Assembly: GCF_000377905.1 (NCBI RefSeq)
Contig: NZ_KB898873.1
Location: forward strand, 124,001-188,000
Direction: 5' to 3'
Source: Thioalkalivibrio sp. ALMg11
GTDB taxonomy: Bacteria; Pseudomonadota; Gammaproteobacteria; Ectothiorhodospirales; Ectothiorhodospiraceae
Length of the DNA stretch: 64,000 nt
Every line of letters begins with the position of its first letter. Position 1 is the stretch's first letter. The notes below the pieces were generated by a model. The model made no database searches, was not told the origin of the DNA, and worked only from the letters and a program-made list of their open reading frames with translations. The position numbers and the translations under genes were made by a program. This document shows positions 31,610 through 41,612 of the stretch, piece by piece.

Positions 31610-31774
31610 ATGCGAAGCACGACCTACACACCCCCCGAGGGCAAGCGGCTCCTCCCCTGCGTCCAGGGCCGGGCCAAAAAGGCATACCGAGCCACCCCGG
31701 AGGAACTGGATAACATCCTGCCCGATCGAGGGTCGGAGCACCTGAGCAGCACTCCGGTCTCGAACCTGGGGTAG
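31610..31774 (+). CDS. Small hypothetical protein, 54 residues
   Basis: ATG at 31610 to TAG at 31774, encoding a basic protein (MRSTTYTPPEGKRLLP, RAKKAYRATPEELD). CAGGAG lies 11 bases upstream and a textbook terminator follows 20 bases after the stop, which together make a real gene likely despite its size. Function unknown. Confidence 0.6.
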   Translation: MRSTTYTPPEGKRLLPCVQGRAKKAYRATPEELDNILPDRGSEHLSSTPVSNLG

Positions 31775-31795
31775 CGTCTCCCGCGATACCTAATG

Positions 31796-31823
31796 AGCCG
31801 GGCCTTCGGGTCCGGCTTTTTTT
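31796..31823 (+). terminator. Intrinsic terminator
   Basis: AGCCGG/CCGGCT stem with a TTCG-containing loop followed by seven T. Confidence 0.9.
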
Positions 31824-31859
31824 ATGCCCATAACAAGGCTCGACCGCAGATGAATACCC

Positions 31860-31899
31860 TTGAACTCCCACCCTTCACGGAGTACAATGTAATTCAATG
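31860..31899 (+). promoter_or_regulatory. Promoter with plasmid box for the 31955 gene
   Basis: TTGAAC (31860-31865), 17-base spacer, TACAAT (31883-31888), with the box TACAATGTAATTCAATG covering the -10 and start region (31883-31899). Confidence 0.8.
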
Positions 31900-31954
31900 A
31901 AGCACTGTCTGTAACCAGCTCGAAAACCAAAGGACACCATGAGAGGACACACCG

Positions 31955-32623
31955 ATGAACCTTCAGTACACCGAAACCCTGGCGGGCCATCAGGGCCGCC
32001 GCATCCCGGTCAGCATCCAGGTTGACCGCACTCGTCGCCCGCCGCTGTTGAGCGTCGTGGCGTTTGCCCGTGGCCGCCCGGTGCCGATGGGTCACTACAC
32101 CGTGCGAGACGGCCGTGTAGAGACGCACACCAGCCCGAATGAGCTACCCCTGCGCCAGAGGATCGTTCTCGCCGCAGGAGCCGCCCTGGGCCTTCTGTAC
32201 GTCCCGGATCGCTACGAGGTGCTGGGCGGTTTGCGCGAGGCGCACCAGGCATTCGACCTGACCCAGCGTAGCCCGGACATCGAGGACTTTACGGATCATC
32301 CGGGGCTGCCCCCGGAAGCGACCGGAGCTACGGATGATGCCTATGTGGCACACCTGGCCGCCCAGGAAAGTGCAGTGGCCCCGGCAGGCGTGCTCGGGCA
32401 AATGAGCCGCGAGAGCGACGAAGCCCTGTACGGCGACCTCACTCCGCAGCAGATCGCTGAGGAAAACGAGCGAGCTGTTGAAGCGATGCGCCGGGGGCTG
32501 GAAGAACAGGATCATGTGGACGAGCTATTGGAACGTCACCTGTATGACATCACCCTGGACTTCTGGCAGGACGGGCCTCTCGACACCCCTTCTAGCGTGG
32601 AATATGACGACCACCGGCTCTAA
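31955..32623 (+). CDS. Hypothetical protein
   Basis: A 222-residue soluble protein. The first 95 residues are beta-rich (MNLQYTETLAGHQGRRIPVS), and the remainder is acidic and helical (ENERAVEAMRRGLEEQDHVDE). It has its own promoter and box. It converges with traG, an inverted repeat covering the junction. No family recognised. Confidence 0.7.
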   Translation: MNLQYTETLAGHQGRRIPVSIQVDRTRRPPLLSVVAFARGRPVPMGHYTVRDGRVETHTSPNELPLRQRIVLAAGAALGLLYVPDRYEVLGGLREAHQAFDLTQRSPDIEDFTDHPGLPPEATGATDDAYVAHLAAQESAVAPAGVLGQMSRESDEALYGDLTPQQIAEENERAVEAMRRGLEEQDHVDELLERHLYDITLDFWQDGPLDTPSSVEYDDHRL

Positions 32624-32637
32624 CGCCAGTGGTCGTC
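32606..32637. terminator. Inverted repeat between convergent genes
   Basis: GACGACCAC/GTGGTCGTC, 9-bp arms around a 14-base loop, overlapping the end of the 31955 gene and 12 bases from the traG stop. No T run, so termination is uncertain. Confidence 0.4.
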
Positions 32638-32648
32638 AATCCGGGAAT

Positions 32649-35618
32649 CTACCGCCCTCGGCCCGGAGGGCGCGGACCCTGGTTGCGCTTCGCCTCGATC
32701 ATTTTCTCCTGGGCATCCTCGCGCCAATCCGATTGGGCGCTTCCCTGCTGCTGATCGGCGCGATCCTGCCGCTCGCCCCGGAGACGATCTTCCACGGCCT
32801 CACGCTCACTTCCCCCGCCTCCTGAACTGGCCCCATCGCCCTGATAGACCAAGGAGCGGTCGGCGCCCGGCTTCAGCTCCAGGCCACCGTTTTCGCCCAC
32901 ACGCCAATCGCCCAGGGTGCTCGGCGCCTGACTCCCGATGTTCTCAATCGCGATGTTCCGGGCACCGTCATGTTGGCCCTGGAGGTCTTGGCGTCCTGCG
33001 CGCACGTTGCCTTCGACGCCGGTGATTCCGCGGCCCTCAGCGTCGTCCGCGAGATCGTTCCGCGCCCCGCTGCCGAAGTCGCGGGCCTGATCCGCCCCCG
33101 GAACACCCGAGGCATAGCCTCCGTAAGCGGCATTGACGTTGTTTTGCGGGGCTCCCGCAATGCCAACGCCGAAGTACCGGCCCGCGATCTCCTCGCTGTT
33201 CTCGCGAATCATCCCCATCAGTGCGCGGCTGTCTGCGCTGTCACCGCCATCATTGGCGTTGGCAATCATGCGCTGGAGGTTGGCTTCGCCCACCTTCGGC
33301 GCGAGGGTGCTGTAGATCGCCCCGTCGAGCTTGCCACCCACGGAAAGCCCTTCCTTCTCGACGCGCGACTGAAGCTCAGACCAGGACTGCGATTCCTGAA
33401 GGGAAGCGCCCATGCGTTGCGACGCATCCCGTGTCTCAGCCACACCGGCCGAGCCCAGCATGGAGAAGGAATCCCCGAACCGCTCGGTCTGGGTATTGCC
33501 CACGCGCTCCCCAATTTGCCGGATGTAATCGTCCGACACCTGATACTCCTGCGAACGGGAAACCGTCTGAGCTTCCTCGACGGTACGGGAAGCCTGCTCC
33601 TGGCTTACACCCTGGGAAACCAGCGCGGCTTCGGCTCTTGCGGAGGCCACGGGCGTTGAAAGTCCGGCAGAAGTCGAGTGCTTCAAAGAACTGAGCGTGC
33701 TCCGCATATCCGATTCGGAAACGCCCGCGCGCTCTGCGGCTTGCTGGACCAGGCCCTCCCGCTGCCCATACGCCTGCTGGTACTTGAAGGATTCATCGCT
33801 GCTCAGCCCCATATCGGAGGCCATGGCACGATCACCCACCAGGTCGTTGAGCTGGGACTGCTGAGCCGCCGTGCCCTGCACCCGCTGGTCGAAGGCAAGG
33901 GCCTGTTCCTGCGCCGCCTGCTGGGCGCGCTGAGCCTGGGTCTGGATGCCCGACTCCAACGTGCCCTGAGCGGACGCAGAGACATTCCCGAGACTCGTTG
34001 CGCCAGGGCTTGCGTTATAGCTCGCCTGACCACCCTCACTCGTGCGCGCCGTGCCACCGGCCATGGTGGATTCCTCGATCGTAGCCGCCCCGAAGCGCAT
34101 GTTGGGCGCGGTGTTGACCTGGTTGGCGCTCGCGGTGTTCACCTGCGAGGTATCCCACGACACCGATCCGGACTGCATCGAGGCGTCCGTCAGGGACGCG
34201 CCCGAGCGGGTCGCCGCCTGCGACATGGGCTGGTTCAGACTCGACGCCACGCTCGCCCCGATCATCGCCCCGCCACGGATCATCATGTAGGAGATCATCG
34301 GGATCGTGAGCGCCATGTACCCGGCCAACGCCACCATGTCGGTGTTCGCGTAGCTGACTGAGGCGGCCGTATCCAGCGTCAGCCCTGAGCTGCCGTCGCT
34401 CATTTCCGCCATACGCTGTGACTGCGGCGCTCCGTACCAGTACATGATCGAGTTCAGCACCGCGTACATCGGCGGCCAGAGCTGAATCCACATCATTACG
34501 ATGATGTACTGGCCCAGCACCGACAGCCACGCCGGGGTCAGCATGAAGATCATAATGACCGGGAACAGGGCATACAGCAGGGCCTCGATCACCGCGCGCA
34601 TCACCGGCAGGGTGCGCGAGGCCATGTTGCCCATGAGCATGTAGGTATTGCGCTGGGTCTGCTCGGCCTGAGCGGTGAACACCGACTGCGCGAGCGCAGC
34701 GTTATCCGTCTCCGATACGCCCTGCGCGAACGCATCCTGCATGGCGTTGATCGTCATGGCCTGACGGGTGAGGCTCGCGGCATCCTGGTTGATCCCGAGC
34801 ATGTCCTGGCCGGTCACACCCCCGGCCGAGGCCAGGTAGCGCGCGGCCGCATCATCGACCGTGCAGGCCGACCAGATCGCGCCGCCATTCTGGCGGGCGG
34901 CCGCCTGAATCTGCGAAGCGCCATTACCCGTAATCTCGGGCGTCAGCTCGTCCCCCAGCGCCCGACAGGAGAGGACGCTACCATCGCTACGCGCGACCCA
35001 GCGGTTGTTCGGGAGCTGAGAGCTGATCGTCTGCCACAAATCGGTCGAACGGGTCGCTTCATTCAGCGGCAAATGGCCGCGCGCGATCATGGGGAACACG
35101 CAGCTCGTCATAAGCGAGGACATATCCGCCGAAAGCTCCGAATCGGCAATCCGCGTCTGCGTCAGCGTGCGGGCGACCTGGGAACCGAACAGCATCCCGT
35201 TCTGCGCGTACTGCTGGTCACCCGGCAGGCTGATGTACTGCTCGTAGAGGCGCGTGATGCCATCACCCAGCCCCGAGGTAACGTAACCGAACGCCGCGAT
35301 CCCAACGGGAACGCCGGTCACGATCGCCGGGGGTGCCGTCCCGCACCCCGACTCGATCCGGTCGATCACGGCGACATCCACCTTCGGCACCATGAGTCCG
35401 AGGTAGATGAACCCGAACCCGAGGAACCACGACCAATCGACCTGCAATGACCCGCCGCGCGCGTTCTTGAACGCCGCGAGCATCACCCAGACGATCCCGA
35501 CCACACCTGCTATCCGCGCGAGCGTGACCCAATCGCTGCTCCCCGCGAGAGCGGAGAGCGAGGTGAGCGTCTGCTGGACGTAGGAGCCCGAGCCGTAGGT
35601 GATGATTTCAAGCGCCAT
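32649..35618 (-). CDS. traG: TraG, mating-pair formation and stabilisation protein
   Basis: A 989-residue TraG of the F-type system. The N-terminal 460 residues hold several membrane segments, including the hydrophobic run around VIEALLYALFPVIMIFMLTP, equivalent to VirB6. The rest is a long Gln/Ser/Ala-rich periplasmic domain. TraG acts in pilus assembly, stabilises mating pairs and in F also mediates surface exclusion with TraS. It follows traH by 16 bases in the traF-H-G block, the SXT order. Confidence 0.9.
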   Translation of the reverse strand: MALEIITYGSGSYVQQTLTSLSALAGSSDWVTLARIAGVVGIVWVMLAAFKNARGGSLQVDWSWFLGFGFIYLGLMVPKVDVAVIDRIESGCGTAPPAIVTGVPVGIAAFGYVTSGLGDGITRLYEQYISLPGDQQYAQNGMLFGSQVARTLTQTRIADSELSADMSSLMTSCVFPMIARGHLPLNEATRSTDLWQTISSQLPNNRWVARSDGSVLSCRALGDELTPEITGNGASQIQAAARQNGGAIWSACTVDDAAARYLASAGGVTGQDMLGINQDAASLTRQAMTINAMQDAFAQGVSETDNAALAQSVFTAQAEQTQRNTYMLMGNMASRTLPVMRAVIEALLYALFPVIMIFMLTPAWLSVLGQYIIVMMWIQLWPPMYAVLNSIMYWYGAPQSQRMAEMSDGSSGLTLDTAASVSYANTDMVALAGYMALTIPMISYMMIRGGAMIGASVASSLNQPMSQAATRSGASLTDASMQSGSVSWDTSQVNTASANQVNTAPNMRFGAATIEESTMAGGTARTSEGGQASYNASPGATSLGNVSASAQGTLESGIQTQAQRAQQAAQEQALAFDQRVQGTAAQQSQLNDLVGDRAMASDMGLSSDESFKYQQAYGQREGLVQQAAERAGVSESDMRSTLSSLKHSTSAGLSTPVASARAEAALVSQGVSQEQASRTVEEAQTVSRSQEYQVSDDYIRQIGERVGNTQTERFGDSFSMLGSAGVAETRDASQRMGASLQESQSWSELQSRVEKEGLSVGGKLDGAIYSTLAPKVGEANLQRMIANANDGGDSADSRALMGMIRENSEEIAGRYFGVGIAGAPQNNVNAAYGGYASGVPGADQARDFGSGARNDLADDAEGRGITGVEGNVRAGRQDLQGQHDGARNIAIENIGSQAPSTLGDWRVGENGGLELKPGADRSLVYQGDGASSGGGGSEREAVEDRLRGERQDRADQQQGSAQSDWREDAQEKMIEAKRNQGPRPPGRGR

Positions 35619-35634
35619 TGCGGTTCCCTGCTGC

Positions 35635-37101
35635 TTACCGGGCCAAGGTCTGAGCGAAGTTGATCCGCTGGGCCATGGTCGGGCTCATGCGGGTCGCCAT
35701 GATGGATTTCAGGTCGCGCTGCATTTGGATGAACTCGTGCATCCCGCCCTGATTGCGAAGCTCCGTCTGGAACTCACGCTGCGCCTGATCGACCAGGCTC
35801 CGCGCGTTTTCCGCAATCTGGAGCGCCTGAAGCGTCCCGGTTTCCCCGCCCGGCATATTCGCCGTCGAGAGCAGCGCGGTTTGCAGGGGCGGGACGACCC
35901 GTTCCAGCCAGCGGAACATCAGTTCCTTCACGAGAAGATCGGTGTACTTCTCGCGAGTGAGCCCCGGATACCCGGCATCCGTCTCGGCCTGAATCATCTG
36001 GAAGATTGGCAGGCGCGACAGGGCCAGCACGAGGGTGGCGTCGTCCGAGAACCCCATGTGGGTCGCTGACGGCGGCTGCTGCACCGCATCCATGATCTCC
36101 TCAACCGCAAGCACGACCCGCGTGCGGAACACGTTGGCATCGCGGGCCGGGATATTGCGCTCCGAGGTTTCGAGGCAGCCGCGCCCTGGGTCGTTGCATT
36201 GCAGGAGCGTGACGTGCCCCGAAGACGTATCCGATCCCGATTCCGACAGCTCGCTCCATGTGAGAGTGGGCGGAATCGGCTGGTTCTGGAGCGCGCTGAT
36301 CCCCGGCCCCGTGGCGCCTTCCGGCCAGACCACGGTGCCGACCAATGACATCACCAGCTCCAGAATCTCGTCGTCGGATACCTTGGCATTCTTGAGGGCC
36401 TGCCAGACGATGTTCCCGCGAAGGGCCTGTTTGACGGCATCCCCATCATCCTGCGGCTGGCCGTCGTCGTTCAGGGGGTTCAGCAGGCCCCAATCCCACT
36501 CCTTCTCGGAGCCGCACTCGAACCGCGAGGCGAACTCGTCCGAGGCCATGGACTCGCCCGAGTTGAAGCGCTGGCACACACTGTCCTGCATCCCCATCGC
36601 GCCCAGGGCGCCCCGGTTAATGTCCACGGCCGTCTGGCAGGAGTCCATGTTGAATTGGTTGGCCTTGTTGGCCCAATCCTGCATCTGCTTCATCAAGGCG
36701 CCGAGCTGCGGCGAGAGGGAATCGAGCGCCAGGTAGAACGCGGTCGATACCGCCTGCGATCCGACCTGCCGGGCCATCGCGACGATCTGATCCATGTTGA
36801 TGAACGAGAACCCGCCCAGGAAGGCGTCGATCCCGCCGCAGCCGAACTCGGCGCGCGGGGCCTGAATCTGGATCGGCTGGTAGTACCGGGTGCCGGTACG
36901 AGCGGTGAGCTGGCCGAAGTTGACGAACCCGGCCGACTCCGACTGATAGAACCCCGGCTCGTTGACCGTGTAGGAATCCAGGAACGAATCCATCGCGCCA
37001 TCAAGCGCCGCCGCATTGGAGAACCCCGCCACACTGGTTGCCAGCATTACGGCTCCGGCCAGCGGCTTCAGCTTCGCCATCACACCCTTCTTCGTTTTCA
37101 T
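35635..37101 (-). CDS. traH: TraH, F-pilus assembly protein
   Basis: A 488-residue TraH. A signal peptide at the N-terminus is followed by the conserved GCGGIDAFLGGFSFIN block near residue 88 and a Cys-containing middle (SCQTAVDINRG, QRFNSGESMASDEF). TraH sits in the periplasm/outer membrane and is needed for pilus extension with TraF, TraW, TraU and TrbC. It begins just after the traF stop. Confidence 0.94.
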   Translation of the reverse strand: MKTKKGVMAKLKPLAGAVMLATSVAGFSNAAALDGAMDSFLDSYTVNEPGFYQSESAGFVNFGQLTARTGTRYYQPIQIQAPRAEFGCGGIDAFLGGFSFINMDQIVAMARQVGSQAVSTAFYLALDSLSPQLGALMKQMQDWANKANQFNMDSCQTAVDINRGALGAMGMQDSVCQRFNSGESMASDEFASRFECGSEKEWDWGLLNPLNDDGQPQDDGDAVKQALRGNIVWQALKNAKVSDDEILELVMSLVGTVVWPEGATGPGISALQNQPIPPTLTWSELSESGSDTSSGHVTLLQCNDPGRGCLETSERNIPARDANVFRTRVVLAVEEIMDAVQQPPSATHMGFSDDATLVLALSRLPIFQMIQAETDAGYPGLTREKYTDLLVKELMFRWLERVVPPLQTALLSTANMPGGETGTLQALQIAENARSLVDQAQREFQTELRNQGGMHEFIQMQRDLKSIMATRMSPTMAQRINFAQTLAR

Positions 37102-37103
37102 GC

Positions 37104-37916
37104 TCAGAACTCTCCAATTTCAAGCGACACGATCCGACGCAGGCGCTTACCCAGCTCCGCATCATCAATCACCCCGTACCCCACGGAATCCACCTCGCCG
37201 GTTACCGGATTCACGAGGAACAGGCCCGGCGCTTCCTGAACGCCGAAGGCTTCCGCAAGCCCATCGTCCTGACGCGCCTCCGGGAAGTATTCGTTGGTGC
37301 TCCCGTCGAGCGTGATGGCTCGGACGGTCAGGTTGTTTTCGCGAGCAAAACGCTCGACGTGGCGGGACTGCACTTCGCAGTACGGGCATTCCTCGCGGTT
37401 CATGTAGAAGAAGACCAGCCCCCTCTCGTCGCGAACGTGGTCCACGGCCTGAGCGATCTCCCGATCCTCGATCCGGCGCTGCTCCCGGACCCCGGACTGC
37501 ACGACCGGGCGCTCGGTGCTGTAATCGAGGTCGGGGCGATCCCAGAGCGTGCGGCGCCAGGTGTCCGCGAAGACCATCGAGCGGTTCATCATCGCGTCCT
37601 GCATTTCGAGGTAGGCGGCGATGTTCTCCTGCGTCGGCTCCAGGATTGCGAGGGCCTTGGCCTCCTCGATCTCCTCCTGAAGCGCCTCAAGGCGCTCACG
37701 CGCCGAAAGCTCCGGAACAATCGGGACGATTTCCGGCTCGGGCTCGGGCTCCGGCGGTTTCGGCGGTTCCGGGGGCTGCTCGTACCAGAACCAACCCCGC
37801 TCGCGATCTCCGTAGAAACCCGAACTGGTGCCCGGATTGGCCTGCGCAAGACCGACGCTTGCCGCCACTCCGGCCATCAGCAGGCCGCGCACCCAACCCT
37901 TGCAAGTGATTCTCAT
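37104..37916 (-). CDS. traF: TraF, thioredoxin-like pilus assembly protein
   Basis: A 270-residue exported TraF. The signal peptide is followed by a Pro/Glu-rich segment (PPEPPKPPEPEPE) and a C-terminal thioredoxin-like domain. An active-site CPYC is present (FFYMNREECPYCEVQ), so redox or isomerase activity is plausible; F-plasmid TraF lacks an active pair, so this copy belongs to the redox-competent type. The ATG at 37916 replaces a TTG two codons earlier. A box lies 20-35 bases upstream. Confidence 0.9.
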   Translation of the reverse strand: MRITCKGWVRGLLMAGVAASVGLAQANPGTSSGFYGDRERGWFWYEQPPEPPKPPEPEPEPEIVPIVPELSARERLEALQEEIEEAKALAILEPTQENIAAYLEMQDAMMNRSMVFADTWRRTLWDRPDLDYSTERPVVQSGVREQRRIEDREIAQAVDHVRDERGLVFFYMNREECPYCEVQSRHVERFARENNLTVRAITLDGSTNEYFPEARQDDGLAEAFGVQEAPGLFLVNPVTGEVDSVGYGVIDDAELGKRLRRIVSLEIGEF

Positions 37917-37935
37917 GGTCAATCCATTCAGAAGA

Positions 37936-37951
37936 AGAACATTGTAATTCT
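37936..37951 (-). promoter_or_regulatory. Plasmid box upstream of traF
   Basis: Minus strand GAATTACAATGTTC: TACAAT at 37946-37941 in the spacing of the other boxes relative to the start codon, but no good -35 17 bases upstream. Confidence 0.45.
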
Positions 37952-37952
37952 A

Positions 37953-38510
37953 TCAGAATTGAAAGCGGACTGTTCCGACGATGCGAGAATAACCAATCAG
38001 GCCGATGTCCGCATAGCGCGAGTCGTAGGAGTCTTCGTGTGGGGTCCAGACAAACACCTTCCCATCAGGAATGACGCCCCCCTCAACCACCTCCAGGGGG
38101 AGCCCGCGCCCCGACTCCGGCTTTGCCTTGGCGACCGGCTGACCGTCGATGTGAACAATCCGATTCTCGTCCACGCTGACGGTCTGCCCCGCCACGCCTC
38201 GGACCTCTTTCACGAACACGGTGTCCGGCCGATAGTGGTCGCGCGCCCCCTCTCCCACGAGGAAAGCGATACGATCCCCGAAGCTCAGCTCCTCGATGAT
38301 CGCGCGATTGGACGGGTTGCCCTCGGACTCCACACGCTCGACCCAGAAAACCCGCTCCGGCAGGCTCTCGGTGAGATTGAGCGCGAACATGTAGCGATCC
38401 GACACCGCGCTCACGAGCGCATGGACCGGCCACGCCAGCAGGGCGGCCGCAACGAGCGCCGCCCGGAGCACCCGCACTCTCACGGGCACATCCGGGCGGC
38501 TCTCGGGCAT
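37953..38510 (-). CDS. S26 signal peptidase, TraF/TrhF type
   Basis: About 185 residues. One N-terminal membrane helix (ALVAAALLAWPVHALV) is followed by an S26 catalytic domain with Ser in LTESLPERVFWV and Lys in VFVKEVRGVAGQ. In IncP and IncH systems such peptidases trim the pilin and close it into a ring, so TraA here may be cyclic (inference). The start at 38510 has GAGG upstream; an ATG at 38531 is an alternative. It ends the block that begins at traA. Confidence 0.85.
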   Translation of the reverse strand: MPESRPDVPVRVRVLRAALVAAALLAWPVHALVSAVSDRYMFALNLTESLPERVFWVERVESEGNPSNRAIIEELSFGDRIAFLVGEGARDHYRPDTVFVKEVRGVAGQTVSVDENRIVHIDGQPVAKAKPESGRGLPLEVVEGGVIPDGKVFVWTPHEDSYDSRYADIGLIGYSRIVGTVRFQF

Positions 38511-38541
38511 CACGGAAGCCTCAGCACCCATGACGGCCGGT

Positions 38542-39018
38542 TCAGCGGGCAGGAGACGCCTGCGGCTCCAGAATGGCGCGCAGATCGTCCGTGTAGTCTT
38601 CAAGGCCCGCCTCGACGGCGACCGCCTGGGACTGGATCAGCACGAGGCCGGGGTTGCGCTCAGCGAGAACCAGCAGCGCTTGGTCCACGCGCTCTGCGAA
38701 AGCCGTCGCTTGGCTCATCGCGGCCATCTGCGCCTGCTCGTCCCCTTCGATGACGTGATCCAGCGCCGTGCGCTGATACTCCTCCATCAGCCCCGCCACA
38801 TTGACGACGCCGATCTGGTGGCCGCCGGAAACCATGCCCTCCGGCATCGCGTATCGCGCCACCAGAACCAGCAGCACAACAGCCAGCGCGAAGTACACGC
38901 CGAACAGGATGAAGCGCATCGTGCGCTGTTTCGCGGCCAGCTCGGCCGTGTTGGGGGCCGAAGCGCCCTGGGGCGCCGGGCCAGCGTTTACGTTCTCGTT
39001 GGGATTCTCGTTGCTCAT
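38542..39018 (-). CDS. trbI: TrbI, F-type transfer protein
   Basis: A 158-residue protein with one membrane helix (about 35-58), then a periplasmic domain opening with QIGVVNVAGLMEEYQR, the F-type TrbI signature. TrbI modulates pilus elongation and retraction. Its position between traC and the S26 peptidase fits the family. Confidence 0.85.
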   Translation of the reverse strand: MSNENPNENVNAGPAPQGASAPNTAELAAKQRTMRFILFGVYFALAVVLLVLVARYAMPEGMVSGGHQIGVVNVAGLMEEYQRTALDHVIEGDEQAQMAAMSQATAFAERVDQALLVLAERNPGLVLIQSQAVAVEAGLEDYTDDLRAILEPQASPAR

Positions 39019-39022
39019 TGGG

Positions 39023-41602
39023 TCACTCCTTCTTGCCCTTTCGCTGCTCGATCACGATTTCGATGGCATCTGCCAGAGCGACCCCGTTCTCCTGGAGCTG
39101 GTTGATAGCGGCCACTTCGTCGGCCTTGGTCGAGTACATGAATTCGCTGAAGGGGTCCGCGATCAGGCGACCGATCCCCGAGCCCAGCGGACTCTTGACG
39201 AAAATCTCGGAATACTGGCCCTGCTGGGTCTTCACCGAGCGCAGCAGGCGCTCGGTGTACCCCTCCACCTTGAACCGGCCCGAGTTCTTCAGGTCGTCGA
39301 TGGACTCCTCCTTCTGGCGAAGCAGGAACATCCAGTCCGCGTTTTCCCACGCCGCTCGGGAAGCGTCGTTCTTGAAGTAGTCGTTGACGCCCTGGGTCGC
39401 GGTCATAAAGCTCCCGCCATACTTCCGCGCCCGGCGGTACCCGGTCTCAATGAAGTCAGCCGCCTTGCCGCCGCTCATCAAGTCCCACGCCTCGTCGATG
39501 ATGCAGATTTTCGGCTGCTCCCGATTTCCCGACTGGTGGGAGAGGTACATCGCCTCCTGAATCTGAAGCATGATGATGAGCAGGATCACCGCCTGAAGGT
39601 CTTTCCGCCCCTTCAGCTCCTCAAGCTCCAGCACCACAAGCGACGAGTTGAAGTTCAGGTTGGCCGGACCCTCGAAGTAGTCGGCATACATGCCGTCCTT
39701 CGTGTACGGATAGAGCATGTCTCCGAGGTCATGCGCACGCGCATCCGGGTTCACATGGATCAGGTGATGGGCCACGTCCGTCAATGTCGCCTGGTTGCCC
39801 TTTTCCGCCCACGCATAATTGATCGCCTGCTCGACCCACGAGCCCTCCAGGTCCGTGAGTTCGCGCTGGGAGGAGATCGCCTGGCTCACGATGTCTTTCA
39901 GCAGCCGGATACGGTCCTTATCGAGCGTGTCGATGAAGGTGAACGGGTTGACGTTGATCTTCGATTTTTCGCCAAACTCGATGAACTGGCCGCCCAGCAG
40001 CTCGCACGTCCGCTGGTACGACCGGCCCACGTCGATGATCCAGACCCGTCCGCCGGTGCCGACATAGGCCGTCGCCATTTCGTTCAGGAAGAAGCTCTTG
40101 CCGGAGCCCGAGGACGCGACGATCGCCGCGTTCATGTTCCCCGCCTGCGACACGTCGAACACGTCGAAGGAAAGAGGCTGCCCCCGACGCCCCATCAGCA
40201 TCATCCGGGGCGTGCCCGTGCCACCCCATTCAGCCATCAGCGGCATCATGTTGGCCGCGTTCCATTCCGTCATTTTTCGGGTGCGCTTCATCGAGGCGAA
40301 GTCCGCAGCCATCTGTGAGTCGTACCCGAAAGGAAGGGACGCGAGGAAACCCTGCACCTGGAGAAAGCTGTCACGGCTCAGGGTCCACCCCTTCGAGCGC
40401 CACATTGAGAGCAGCTTGTTCTCGGCCGCATTCGCCGTCTCCGGACGCGAGAGCATGATGACCGAGTGCGATACCTCGACCAGATCGACGCCCTTCTCGA
40501 CCGCATCGGAAATGTACTTCCACTCCTCCGCCTTCGCGCCCATGTCGGGCATGATCCGGGCCATCTGCGAGTCAGCCGACTGGACGGCACGCGCGGTCTT
40601 CATCTGCACCTTGCTCCGCAGCGCTTCCCGATCCGGAATCCGGATGTTGCAGCAGAGGAGGAAAGGTGCCGGAACCTGCATCGTTTCCTGAAACTCGTCA
40701 CCGATCAGGCCCGTCATGTACGGCAGGAGCATTTCCTGGGGGTAACCCTGGACGGTATAGGAGCGAACAGCGGTGTCGTTGATCGTCATGCCCTGAGCGC
40801 CGACCCGATACACGGTATCCCGGTCGATCACCTGATCGCGGATCAAGGCTCCTTCGTCGTACTGCCGGGCCTCACGGACGTGCTCGGTCGCATTCGGGTT
40901 CAGGATTTCGTGCAGCAAGGTAATCAGGTCACGGGGCTTCATCTGGCGCGACTGAATTCCGGCCGTGCGCAGCGTCCCCTCGAAGCCGTCTCGGGCACTG
41001 ATCGCGTGCTTGATCTCCGTCTCGGTCGGATCGTTGCCCGGCAGGCTGACGGTGATGAATAGCCGGAAGTTGCGAAGGCGATACTCTTGCCCCTCAAACA
41101 GCGAGTTCCAGCGCCCTTTCAGCAGATAATCGAGCCGCCGCCGCGCCATCCTCCGGTACACGTTGGTCGAACGCGGGGTGCGCCCGAGTCGGTCCAGCTC
41201 CTCGGGGCTGTACTCCTGATCGGGGAGGCGCATCTTTGCCCACTCCTTCATCACCGGAAGCACTTGGGGCGAGGCATAAAGCATCGTCTGGATCGTCGCT
41301 CCGGTCGGGAGGGACTGCTTGAAAAGCCCCAGCAGCACCCGGACGGTTTCCTCGGAGGCCCCGACCAGCGGGGCACACTCGAAGGCGAAGCCGTGGCTTG
41401 CCGAGTTGAAGAACAGGCTCGTCTCCTCGTCATAGGACTCGTAGTTCAGCAGGTCAGAGAAGCGGTGATGCTCCATGCACTGAGCCATTCGGGATAGCGT
41501 GGGCGGCAGCGCGCCCTCCATCACCTCGTCGTCCGGGGTGTCCTGAAGACTCGACCCAACCCACTCCTTCACCTGCCGTTTCAGCGCATTAAGATCAAAC
41601 AC
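39023..41602 (-). CDS. traC: TraC, VirB4-family secretion ATPase
   Basis: An 859-residue TraC that energises pilus assembly at the inner membrane. Walker A is ASSGSGKSFF near residue 500 and Walker B is ICIIDEAWDL near 700. Also visible are the conserved VWIIDVGRSYQ strand after Walker A and the FMTATQGVNDYF segment. Length is normal for the family (about 800-880). Confidence 0.96.
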   Translation of the reverse strand: MFDLNALKRQVKEWVGSSLQDTPDDEVMEGALPPTLSRMAQCMEHHRFSDLLNYESYDEETSLFFNSASHGFAFECAPLVGASEETVRVLLGLFKQSLPTGATIQTMLYASPQVLPVMKEWAKMRLPDQEYSPEELDRLGRTPRSTNVYRRMARRRLDYLLKGRWNSLFEGQEYRLRNFRLFITVSLPGNDPTETEIKHAISARDGFEGTLRTAGIQSRQMKPRDLITLLHEILNPNATEHVREARQYDEGALIRDQVIDRDTVYRVGAQGMTINDTAVRSYTVQGYPQEMLLPYMTGLIGDEFQETMQVPAPFLLCCNIRIPDREALRSKVQMKTARAVQSADSQMARIMPDMGAKAEEWKYISDAVEKGVDLVEVSHSVIMLSRPETANAAENKLLSMWRSKGWTLSRDSFLQVQGFLASLPFGYDSQMAADFASMKRTRKMTEWNAANMMPLMAEWGGTGTPRMMLMGRRGQPLSFDVFDVSQAGNMNAAIVASSGSGKSFFLNEMATAYVGTGGRVWIIDVGRSYQRTCELLGGQFIEFGEKSKINVNPFTFIDTLDKDRIRLLKDIVSQAISSQRELTDLEGSWVEQAINYAWAEKGNQATLTDVAHHLIHVNPDARAHDLGDMLYPYTKDGMYADYFEGPANLNFNSSLVVLELEELKGRKDLQAVILLIIMLQIQEAMYLSHQSGNREQPKICIIDEAWDLMSGGKAADFIETGYRRARKYGGSFMTATQGVNDYFKNDASRAAWENADWMFLLRQKEESIDDLKNSGRFKVEGYTERLLRSVKTQQGQYSEIFVKSPLGSGIGRLIADPFSEFMYSTKADEVAAINQLQENGVALADAIEIVIEQRKGKKE

Positions 41603-41612
41603 GTCTGGCCCC